A DNA stretch of 64,000 nt, from positions 992,001 through 1,056,000 of the forward strand of contig CM049989.1 of the NCBI GenBank assembly GCA_016630955.3, read 5' to 3'. The position numbers and the translations under genes are program-made. Below the pieces are notes generated by a model. That model worked only from the letters and a program-made list of their open reading frames with translations, made no database searches and was not told the origin of the DNA. Within the stretch, counting starts at the first letter, position 1, and the number at the start of each line of letters is the position of its first letter. This document shows positions 1 to 9,592 of this stretch, piece by piece. Source of the stretch: Didymella arachidicola. Lineage: Eukaryota; Ascomycota; Dothideomycetes; Pleosporales; Didymellaceae.

Positions 1-214
1 CAAACATGTGGCCCCAGTGATGTAGGCGCGGCGTTGGCAGCCAATAACTAAGGGCTCGAAGACTTTCAGACTACGCAAGAGCCAGAGGCAAAAATTCGAG
101 TCCACGCCAAGCCATCCTAAAGTGGAGATGCACATGGCCCACCAACGTCCCGAAAAACCTTTTACGGACACCACCACGACCACCACCAAGCTCTGCAAGA
201 GCCAAAAAGAGTCT

Positions 215-298
215 TCCGTCACGGGGAATCGAACCCCGGCCACATCGGCACTTGCTGATGAGAGCGATGTATCCTAGCCACTTTCCTCGTTAGTTGGA
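215..298 (-). tRNA. tRNA-Glu(CTC)-like sequence, probably a pseudo-tRNA
   Basis: On the minus strand the 3' two thirds look like fungal tRNA-Glu: a five-pair T-stem with the loop TTCGATT, a CATCG/CGATG anticodon stem, and an anticodon loop with CTC interrupted by about 10 extra bases, placed like a nuclear tRNA intron after position 37. The 3' acceptor strand TGACGGA should pair with TCCGTCA, but the 5' end reads roughly TCCAACT and the D-stem is also changed, while AGTGGCTAGGATA is kept. I therefore read it as a tRNA-Glu whose first ~20 bases were replaced. B-box intact, A-box damaged. It could still be transcribed; function is doubtful. Confidence 0.5.
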
Positions 299-558
299 GT
301 CGTCGATGAAGGAGGTGGTTGAGCTTACCTAGACCATAACGGATATCACGTGATGGAGGGAAGACAGTTCCGATCGAATATAAAGTAGGTGCTTTACTCA
401 CTGACCGTCATTTTCACGCGGGCTAGATCCTGGAAAGACTTTGGATGGTCAGCTAAGGGAAGCTAAACTCTGTCGCAGAGACACCGAACAATTTCATCGG
501 AAGTGTGAAAAACTCTGCATTGCACATAGTCTTTAATGTGCCCAACGCCCGGTTTGCT

Positions 559-1595
559 CTATTCTAAGCTGTCGTTCTCGTGGAACACCAAGGCACGCAC
601 TTCAATACTCTCTCGGCCCTCCTTGTTCTCTGTGCCAGGAATGTGGAAGGCAGTATGCGGCACGCGTCTCGCGCGCCCATCCTTCTTTGAATCGAAGCAC
701 TTGATCAGTATCACTTCCTCAGGGCTGAGGTTCGACTTGTAAAACCACCTGTTCGATACGTCAGGTCATATTTTTGCGAACAACGTGACGATGCAATGGG
801 TCTTACCTGTGCGCTGGATCATGCTTGACCGCGTAAGTCTCGCCCCTGCGAGTCGGGTAGATGAGCTCAGTGACGACCAGTGAGTTGTCCGAGACACTGT
901 TTGCCTCTGCTACTGCGAGAGGATCACGTTGCACTGTCTTGATCGGACGCCATACGTTGATAATCTGCACGCGGGACTGGAGGAGCTTGTCTGCGTCATC
1001 CGGCAAGTGGAAGGGCACGCGGGAAAGTGCAGCATCATACGACTGATCAATATGGACGCGCTGAACTGGTCCACGGAGCTGACGGGAAGGGGTGGCATCG
1101 CCGGGTGGCTGGCGACGAATGGTGTGGTCGAAAATGTGGATGCGTGTGGCACCGGTACTTGGTTGATCAGATGTGCTCGGTCAAGTTATAGCCAAAGTCA
1201 GTGTTGACTTACGCATCCTTCAATAATTGCTCAACTTCCTTGTAATACTGGTCCTTGATCTGCTCATCATCAACGAAGTCTTTCTCAACACTCGGATGCG
1301 TATAGAACTGAAAGCCATTGGAGTCGAGTGAGTATTCACTCTCGCGACCTCGCACATCTTTGACTGTTGTCGGGTGAGACTCAAAGGGACGATTGTACGT
1401 CTCTGGACGATCAACGTATGTTGGATGCGGTGGTGAGCCATCCTCGTTGGGCTTGTGGTAATTCAGAATGGTCTGCACATCCTGTGGCCCAGTAGCCTTG
1501 GCCTCCTTTGCAGACTGGACTACCTGTGGGGTATAGGTTGGAGCTGGAGTGGGTGAAGAAACTGCTGCGGTCGCCATGTCGGTGGTGTTGCTCAA
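559..1595 (-). CDS. CmcJ/AsaB-like oxygenase (hydroxylase/desaturase family)
   Basis: Three exons: 1595-1213, 1157-807, 748-559, giving 307 residues. Both introns have GTAAG donors and keep frame. The protein resembles the CmcJ / GA4-desaturase-like family of fungal secondary-metabolism oxygenases, usually regarded as iron and 2-oxoglutarate dependent. Features seen: VHIDQS at about 162-167, a candidate HxD metal site; NVWRPIK at about 195-201; a conserved KCFDSK block near 261-266; and VPHTAFH near 274-280, where H276 is a candidate distal ligand. The substrate cannot be told. ATG at 1595 is used; a second in-frame ATG lies six codons later. The next gene on the same strand is a LAT-type permease. 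No signal peptide, so probably cytosolic. Confidence 0.8.
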
Positions 1596-1965
1596 GATGA
1601 TGTTGCTAAGGCCTTGTAGTAGGACTTCTTATAGCCGGCGCATGAGAGACGATGCTGTTTACTGATATGTCAGCTTAGGAGTTCCCCGCAAGCACGTCAT
1701 ATGCTCAGGCGGCCGAGTGATTAGATTTGAAATGTTGTACCCGAGGGACAGCGTCAGCAGTGTGCAGCCGCTCGAATCGCTTACTCCTTCTTGTTGGTAG
1801 GGTTTGACATGTATACCTGTGCTGACAAAATCTATTCTGCAATGAGTTATCCGCATATTCCGGGATGACGTGTGGATCTTCCACGGTGGTGAGCACGCAG
1901 TCGTGCAAACAATGCTATGATATTGTGCAATTCTATTTCGTCCCACTCGTACCTGCACTGGGCTT
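1596..1965. other. Intergenic, upstream of the oxygenase
   Basis: 370 bp between two minus-strand genes. It should hold the promoter of the oxygenase and the 3' end of the permease transcript. I see no conserved ORF, RNA gene or repeat. Confidence 0.5.
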
Positions 1966-3671
1966 CTAGAGGGCTACATGAACTAGCTGAGTGATGGTCG
2001 TACCATCATCTAACACACTCGCTTTCTCTTCTACGCGATATCCTCTCAACCTGGGAATCAGCTTGAGCCAAACGTACCAGTACAAAAACCCAAAGGCGAT
2101 GCTGTAGATAGGGGTTAGTTTATGGTGACCATACCGGTCAGACGAAGACTACTCACACGCTGATACCAACTACGGCATACGTAGCGTACCAAATACCCGT
2201 ACTTCTCTTGTGCTCTGGTGGGAAGAATGGAGCAGCAAGCAGAGCTATGCAAAGGATAACGCGCAAGATGATGGCAGAATTCCAGGCTCTAAAAGGTCTT
2301 TTGAGGTCTGGTCTCGAAAAGCGAAGCCAGAGCAGACCAGCTGATGTCGCCAATGCGAATATTTGTCCGGGGTAGCCTTCAACCTCGAGAATAAAAGAAT
2401 ACACTTCCCCTGATGGCGGCAGAGCAATGACCAACAAGGACGGTATGTAGTGAACGATGAGACCGCCAAGAGGCGCGTTAAACGGTTTTGAGGAGGCGAG
2501 CAACTCAGGCCAAGGTAGGAAACCCTGCCGTGCGATCTCTTGATTCAGTCGAGCCTGGAGGTAGTCAGCTCGATAAGGAATTGTTGTAACCATATATTAC
2601 CAATGCAAAAGTGACAACCATTACGTTGCCAACTCCGGATAAAGCCACCGCCAGCGGAAGAACGACCTTGCCTACGGTCGGCCCAAACACCTTTTCGAAG
2701 AACAGAGCTGCAATGAGCTCCTTGCTCTCCTTGATTTCGTCTAGTGGAATGACAATGAAATATGCAACGTTGACCAGAGAGTACAAGATGCATGCTGTGA
2801 TGAGCGCAGTGATCGAGACCGATTTCAGCGTCCGAACGGGATTGCGGACCTCGTTTAGTACGTTGCTTACGTTGTTGAGTCCTGCGTAGGAGTAGAACAC
2901 CTTGAACAGCGCGGTCGAAATCGTGCCCCAGCTCCACTCTGTGTCTTTCCAGACGTCCGCTCCAGTGGGAAAGTGACTGCGTCGTCCATCAAGACCTTCT
3001 GGCTTGAAGATGACGACGAACAGCCCGGAAAGTGCCATGAAGATCACCAGACCAACCTTGATCCAGCCAAGGAAGTTCTGTATGGCGATGCCTGTCCTTC
3101 TGAAGCATCCGTGTACGATAGTAATCGCTGTGAGCAGACCTACAGCAAGGCTCTTTCTGAGGAAGTCTGTAGCTTCTATGTCAAAAGCGTAGAGGGTGTA
3201 CTGGGCGAAGACGATGCAGTTGCTGGCTGTGAACCCCAACAAGACTGCTTGCACAGCCATGAGTGTACTGGCCAAATATCGTGGTTTACGATAGGTGAAC
3301 TCGAGGTACACTTTCTCTCCCCCAGACCGAGGGAGCATGCATCCGTACTCCAGAGCGACTGCAAGCCCGCAGGCTGCAATGACCGCGCCCAGCACCCACA
3401 ACGACAGACTGAGGCCCACGCTGCCTACGGCCTTGACGATAACGCCAGGTGTCGCAAAAATGCCACTGCCGATGACACGCGATATAACGAGGATGTAGGC
3501 GCTAGACCACGAGATCGTTCTGCCGAGTGTCGAAGTCTCAGGAAGGACATCATCCTCGATGGAACGCGAGGGTTGCTGTAAGTGTCCATCGTCGCTGTCA
3601 ACATATGTCTTGTTGCTGTCGGTCTGTGAGACAGGAGGCGAGAGTAGGGGTTCAGTCTCCTGTGAAGTCAT
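1966..3671 (-). CDS. Amino-acid permease, LAT type (methionine permease-like), APC superfamily
   Basis: Exons 3671-2601, 2554-2157 and 2101-1966 encode 534 residues. The charged, Ser/Thr-rich cytoplasmic N-terminus of about 52 residues is followed by the APC signature IGSGIFATPG at 67-76 in the first membrane helix. Around twelve hydrophobic segments follow, as expected for an LAT-family transporter of the plasma membrane. The family includes yeast Mup1/Mup3 and animal y+L light chains, so a neutral or sulphur amino acid is a reasonable but unproven substrate. Intron 1 interrupts the frame after FAL and resumes at ARLNQEIARQG; intron 2 uses GTGAGT. The C-terminal tail is short and hydrophilic. 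Its neighbour downstream on the same strand is the CmcJ-like oxygenase. Confidence 0.85.
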
Positions 3672-4240
3672 CTTTGATCTCTGCTAGCTACGGCAGCCTG
3701 TGGTACTCCAGGGAATACCATTATGTTACAAGTGCGCGTGCGAAGGAATGTATCAATTGTCAGCAAGAACTGCCACCATCGACGTACTGGATGTCGCAGT
3801 CGCAAGGTAGTGATAAGATGTGACACCTGTTCCAGGGAAGACGCGTTCATTGGTAGGCTCTGGTCTTGTGTGAGAGCACGCCATATTTCTACCCGCTGAC
3901 GCAGCGTTTTTGGCTGTCGACACCACAACATGGATCACTGCTATGCGAAAAGCCCCAGCAATTTCACAAGCTCTCAAAATCTCTCGCTCTCTCCCGATGA
4001 GACTTGTGGTGTGGTGTTGGTTCATTATTGACATCGGGAACGATTAGGATCGTTGGGAATCATTGCACGTCGCTTGAAGGGGCGAGTCCCCGCGATCTTG
4101 ACAAGCTGTTGCACTTTCTGTGATTGCTAAGAAATTCGACACGAGCACGGAAGTGCAAGAATGATGTTGACAGGTCGAATGTGCAGTTGCGACGATTAAG
4201 GAAGTGCAGCCAGGCCCACAGATCGCGAAGAAGACTAGCG
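3672..4240. other. Intergenic, permease promoter side
   Basis: 569 bp between the permease start codon and the left TA of the decayed transposon. Only short chance ORFs are present. The permease promoter should lie here. Confidence 0.5.
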
Positions 4241-4283
4241 TACCGTGTCCGTGCACTCAATGCGCGCCGATGCTCAACGCGCG
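4241..4283 (+). repeat. Left terminal inverted repeat of the degenerate pogo element
   Basis: 43 bases starting TACCGTGTCC and ending in CGCGCG, matching the reverse complement of 6312-6354 at 42 of 43 positions. The first two bases are the TA target duplication. Confidence 0.95.
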
Positions 4284-4394
4284 CCTTGGCACCTCACAGG
4301 AAACACAAAAATGAGGCTATAGAGCCACCTACAATAGCTATTATCACAAGATCTTGTAGTGGAGTAGTATAGCGATGCTTGCGATTAATTTGGC

Positions 4395-6264
4395 TTATTT
4401 GTATTTACTTGGAAGCCTGACGTTGCGGCCGCGCGACGTCGTGATTGGTGTAGGGGATAAGGTGACGTCCGCGACGTTACCACCACCTATAGCATTACTA
4501 ACACGTTTCTGACGCTTCTGCTTCTGTGTAAGTGCTGTTAAAGCTTTACGCTTACCCTTTTGGGATAATTGTATAGCTTTAGTAGCGTTGTAAGCCTCTT
4601 TCTGACGCTGTTTTTCAGCTGCCTGTTCAGCCTTCTCCTTTACACGGGCTGCCTTAGCTGCTGCTGCGGCCTCACGCTTCTCCTGAGCTATCTTCTCATT
4701 GTATAGCTTATTGGCAGCCCTAAGCTTCTTCATCTCACTCTTTTGGAGTTGTTGTTCAAGCTTCTCACGCTCATAGACTTGTTGACGGTACTGTGACTCC
4801 CTGACCTTTCTTGGGGACCAAAAGATCGAGCCACCGTGATACTCCTTACGTTGTTGGAGACTTAGGGGCTTGCCACGCTTCTTGTGCTTCTTTTGATCTA
4901 GTATGTGCTGCTGGAGTCCCTCGTTTTGGTGTGTAAGAAGATTGACACGGGCTGAAAGTGTGTGAATTGCTTCAACAAGCCGGTGTACGTCTTTATTCTG
5001 GTGATCCTTGACCTGCTCATTGACTATACGTCTCATCTTCCTCCAATCAGACGCGCTGAGTACTGACGTTGAGCTCTCTCGTGAGCCTTGGTCGTTGGAG
5101 GTAGTGTTGTCGAACCTTTTAAGTATAACAGAGGGGTCAGGGGGCCATATACCAGTGACTTTGAAGGAGTTGATTATAGTAGTTTCCTTGAATGAGGACT
5201 GCCACGCCTTCCAGAATAGGGGGAAGAAGTCTCCCTTCTTTATAGCCGATAGCCCCTGGCTTATTTCAAGGAAAGCTGTGAGCTCGTTGGAGTAAGCCTG
5301 TGAGAGAGGCTTAAACAAGCACACGTCAAGCGGCTGCAACGTGTGGGTTGAATGGGGAGGAAAGATAGCCAGGAGTATCTTGTTCTTGTGACAATAGTCA
5401 ATAAAAGCAGGTGTTGTATGTGACCCGTGCCCGTCCAGTATAAGTACCCGGTACTGACGTCGAGCTTTGTGCTTGGTGTAGCGATCAAACACCTGTTCCA
5501 ACCAAGCAAGGCCAATATCGTCGTTCGTCCAGCCGGAGGGAGATGAGCTGACTAATACTGAGTGTTCTCCTGGCTTGATTTCCTCCACCCAACTTGATTG
5601 TATATCATTGCTGGCCGACGTGTAGATGAGGCTTGGCGGCAACGCTGATCCATCGGCACACACACGCTAGGAGGGTTATCCACTCACGAGAGCCATCTTG
5701 TATAGCTTCTCTGACCCTCTTTTTAACCCACATCTGCTTACTGAACACCCGTTTTGAACGACCTGTGACGCCAATCAAGAAGCCCTTCTCATCTATATTG
5801 TATGTGTGCCGTGGCTCAACGTCGTACTCGGCGAATTTGGAGTGTAGAAGATCAAAGTAGAGGCTATACTTAGCCCCTGAGTCAGCTTGGTGACGATTGC
5901 GATCCATGCTGGTTGTCCACTTAGAGACTAGTTGCTCAGGGTGACGGTGGAGGAAGCGGGTAACCTAGCCTTCGAAGACAGGTTTTTAAGCAATCTGGGA
6001 CGCGTATTTTTGTACAAGAGGCCTTCCAGGAGGCATACCTCGCTCTGTTAGCTCTTGTATGTGATGTATAAGCTGCTTCTCTTGTTGTGGGGTGAGTTTT
6101 CGTCGTTCTATTGACGCGGCTTTGCGGGGTTGTGAAGGGCGTTGGTGCCTCCGCGTCAAAGTTGAGCGTACAACACCATGTTTTTCAGCTATCTTTGTAT
6201 ATATTAATTCCTCGCCAGGCTGTAGGGCGTTAATCTCAGCAAGCGCGTCATCAATTGGAGCCAT
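4395..6264 (-). pseudogene. pogo/Fot1-type DDE transposase, inactivated
   Basis: The reading starts at ATG 6264 with a Psq/CENP-B-like helix-turn-helix region, continues with a CENP-B-type DNA-binding part and then the DDE superfamily core: YNIDEKGF, LILDGHGSH and TLQPLDV carry the three acidic residues. A long Lys/Glu/Ala-rich coiled-coil tail ends in a basic stretch. Three lesions break it: TAA at 5986-5988, TAG at 5965-5967 (most likely once TGG, before VTRFLHRH), and a frame change in a CA/TG dinucleotide run at about 5657-5665, where loss of one TG unit would explain the shift. Both stops fit CpA-to-TpA change (CAA to TAA; CCA to CTA on the other strand), as RIP would produce. Confidence 0.88.
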
Positions 6265-6311
6265 AGGTGTAGTGTTGTGTTGTGAAGAAGTTATCGCGTT
6301 TTTGGGTTATC

Positions 6312-6354
6312 CGCGCGTTGAGCGTCGGCGCGCATTGAGTGCACGGACACGGTA
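6312..6354 (-). repeat. Right terminal inverted repeat of the degenerate pogo element
   Basis: Reverse complement of the left end with one mismatch. The outer TA (6353-6354) is the target-site duplication. Confidence 0.95.
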
Positions 6355-6856
6355 CTTATCATTGCCAAGGTATTATACTCAGCACTGCAAGCGCGCCATC
6401 GTCACATCGACCTCTCTTCTAAAGAAGCATCCGTGCGAATATGTTATGTTCATGTCCTGAGTCTCTGTGAATGGAAATTCCGACATTCTCAGGCCGAGGA
6501 GACGATCGACGAAGCGGTCGACTGTTATCGTCATGGTTTAGCCGCTAATTCTCGACCGCTATGTCCGTGCCATATGAACCGCGGCATCTAGTGCTTCTGT
6601 AGTATGCTGTTATCAGGACAAAGCTGAATACCCTCCCATTGATGCTACACCGAAATTGCGGACGACATCTGGACTCCATCGCCTCCTTTGTCTGACGTGA
6701 ACCAGTGTGAAGAAGTTGCAGCAAGCTCACGTCACTAGTTTCTACTACCGCTATCAACTACGTATACTCAACCTTGTGCCGCAATCGAGCCGCATCAAAG
6801 AACACAGCATTTGAATCAGTAGCAACACATCTGCAATTCATTGGCAAAAACACGAT
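6355..6856. other. Intergenic, upstream of the SDR gene
   Basis: 502 bp from the transposon edge to the SDR start codon. No conserved ORF is seen; the SDR promoter should lie here. Confidence 0.5.
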
Positions 6857-7875
6857 ATGGGCAACCAAATATCCCAAATGTTCCCGCCCACGGCGGGCTT
6901 CACCGAATCAACCGTTCCACCTGGCTCCCTCAAAGACAAAGTCTTCATCGTGACCGGCGCTTCAGCAGGCGTAGGAAAAGAACTTGCTCGGCTCCTCTAC
7001 TCTCTGCACGGCACCGTGTATCTCGCCGCCCGGTCAAAGGAAAAGGCCAACGCCGCCATTGATTGGATCCGCTCGACGCACCCCAACTCCAAAGGCCGAC
7101 TTGAGTTCCTGTATTTGGAGCTCGCAGATCTGGAGAGCATCAAGCCCGCAGCCCAAGAATTTTTCAACAAGGAAAACAGACTCGATATTCTGTTCAACAA
7201 TGCGGGCGTCATGGTGCCGCCGCAGGGCAGCAAGACGAAACAAGGCTACGAACTGCAGCTCGGCACAAACTGCCTCGGACACTACGCTTTCACCAAACTC
7301 CTTACACCGCTCCTCGTTCAAACAGCCAAGTCGAGTGAGCTGGGTACCGTGCGCGTGATCTGGGTCTCCTCATCAGCCGTCATGGGTGCGCCAACCGGCG
7401 GCGTGGATATGACGAACCTCGACTACCACAGCGATAAATTCGCTTTTCAAAAATATAGCGTTAGCAAAGCTGGCAACGTTCTCCATGCGCTTGCATTCCG
7501 CAATCTGTACGAGAAAGATGGTGTGCTGAGCGTGAGCTTGAACCCCGGCAACCTCAATTCCGAGCTCAATCGGCATTCGGGACTGCTGGGTGTGATCGTC
7601 GTCAAATTGCTTACGTATCCTGCCATTAATGGCGCGTATACTGAGTTCTTTGCTGGGTTGGCGCCAGAGGTGAAGGGGTTGAAGAGAAATGAATGGGGTG
7701 AGTCCGGGCCAGAAGGACGACTGTTGTGATTTGTGAGATGCTAACGAAGAGTGCAGTGATTCCATTTGGCCGGATAACGAATCTGAGGGAAGACATTGCT
7801 CAAGCAGGTGAGGAGGGAGGAAAGGCGAAGGAGTTCTGGGAATGGAGTGAAGAGCAGGTTGCAAAGTACTTGTGA
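6857..7875 (+). CDS. Short-chain dehydrogenase/reductase, retinol-dehydrogenase-like
   Basis: Exons 6857-7697 and 7757-7875 encode 319 residues. The Rossmann fold is shown by the cofactor motif TGASAGVG at 33-40, typical of classical NAD(P)-dependent SDRs, by NNAG at 114-117 and by the catalytic YSVSK with Tyr200 and Lys204. A Ser-rich strand before the active site (VSSSA) supplies the catalytic serine. The length and the extended C-terminus fit the fungal retinol-dehydrogenase/WWOX-like group that reduces or oxidises hydrophobic alcohols and ketones. The substrate is not deducible. The single intron (GTGAGT...GCAG) lies near the 3' end; without splicing the protein would end after about 16 unrelated residues. 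It lies about 500 bp from the degenerate transposon. Confidence 0.88.
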
Positions 7876-9592
7876 GTGTGATCTGTCGTACTCTTGTAGT
7901 CTTGAATGAAGCTGTTGCGCAGTAGCACATGTTCGCACAAGTTGTTGAGGTTGGTGGTTGTGCTTGTGCTTCTTATTGGAATGCGGCGCCTCGCAGAAGT
8001 AGGCTCCCTCATTAAGCAGATGTTGCTAGATATTTCAAGTATGTAATATTAGCCACCACTGGAACTGCTGTCTGACCTAGGAACTTTGTAACTCAATGCT
8101 GTTACTGCTGGCCAAAATTGTAGCAGCGCTGACGCTCAAGTCTTTGTCGACCTGAGTGTGATATAATCCATGCCAAGAGGTACACTTTCGAATACCCAGT
8201 GGTTATCATCACTCAGTGGAACTCATGGCTTTAGTGTTTACGGACGGGAAACTCAATGCAAATAGACATTGTGTTGAGCGGGATCTTCTAGACGCCTCGG
8301 TCCTTCTCGCAAAAGTCGAGTTCGAGGGTCGAGGGGCTTGGGCATCAAGGTGTAGACCTGGGCTGTCCAAAGATCAGGCACAGACGCGTACCATGGTTCG
8401 CATGTCGTGCAGTAGTTTGCGCTTGCGTGCAAGTCTACCGAAGGCTTGTCAAATGTGGCAATCGCCACGTTCGGTTGGTTTAATCGCCGCAATTGGTGGT
8501 GCGCGTAGCAAAGGGTGTCGTGCTCGAGTCGAGACGTCGCCGTCCAATAGAACGCCGAAAGGGTTCGTTATGCTCGACGCCGCACCCTGGCCGTGCTGCC
8601 TTACTATGTACTGTGTACAGTCAAATACCTTGACTCAACGTTGATGAGCCGCCATGCCTGCCTTTTGTTCGGCGTTCTCCTTTGGGCAGCTGGAATGTGA
8701 CAAGACCGTTTGCAGCGCAGCGCTGTGGCCAATTGATGGATAGTGATCGACGCCAACTGTAGCAGATCGCGACGGTTGAGCCTCGTCTCGCCTCAAATTG
8801 GCAATCTTATTCGTCGTAAACGAGCACATAACTTGGCTGTAAATCGTTTTTACTGCCAAGCTATTGTTGTATCTCAAAGCTGATGCCTGCTGTTAGTAGA
8901 GCATGTAGCCAGGGAATATGGCCAGCTGCAACTGTTCAGCTCGCGTGAGTGGTGGCCAATGGGCGGTATGCGGAAGGTCATTTCTCGCCCCGAAGAGACG
9001 GCGCGAAAGTCAAAAACAGCCCGTCCATACTTGACACTGCAGCTAATGCTTGGTTTTGCTCGCTGAGTGGCTCATGAGAGAGAAGACGAGTTGCCGTTGC
9101 GGGTTGGGAATGGCAAATGCGGGAGGCTGGTGGGCGGGCGGGTAGCTGTGATTGCAAACAACGGCGACGATGGATGCGAAATGAGATGACGGCAGCTCAT
9201 TTGCGACAGTGCTGGTCGCTGGGTGACCCTGTCGTGAACAGGTTGACGAGCACACGAGTTCAAGGAAGCTGCAGCCACTGCGGGCGCAGGCTGCCGAAGA
9301 AAGCAAAAGTGGTTGTATGGGCTCTAGGCTTGCGTTCGCATCCGCATGGGCCCCAGCCCCAAGTGTGACAGGCTTGCCGCTGACTGGTGAATTGCATCTG
9401 ATGGCGCTCTCTGGGCGATGGGTGACAGGTCCGCGAGTTCAACCGTCGCTCTTCCCTTCTGCCGCTTCGTACTCATAATCAAGGATGTCGCATTGTGCAC
9501 GCGTCGCCTGGTGATGCTTCGCGCACGTTTCGTTTCCCGCTGACGGAGACTTTGCCGCGGTATTCTGCGCGCTGGGCAGGGCATGGGGAAGA
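7876..9592. other. Long intergenic region before the Lte1-like gene
   Basis: 1.7 kb without a gene I can support. ORFs up to 142 codons lie here but have no recognisable motif. The proximal part probably contains the promoter and leader of the GEF gene; an out-of-frame ATG at 9583 overlaps its start. Confidence 0.5.

Larger units (their letters stand above)
4241..6354 (-). mobile_element. Fot1/pogo-type DNA transposon, degenerate copy
   Basis: The element is bounded by TA on both sides (4241-4242 and 6353-6354), as expected of Tc1/mariner superfamily target duplications. Its 43-bp inverted termini, counted with the TA, differ at one position (4271). It carries one transposase gene in antisense orientation that is broken by two stops and a frameshift. 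About 2.1 kb is a normal size for a fungal pogo/Fot element. The termini look sound, so it could in principle still be moved by an active related transposase, but it cannot move by itself. Confidence 0.9.

Noticed and set aside
8216..8644. A 142-codon ORF upstream of the Lte1-like gene
   Set aside because: No motif and odd composition; probably chance.
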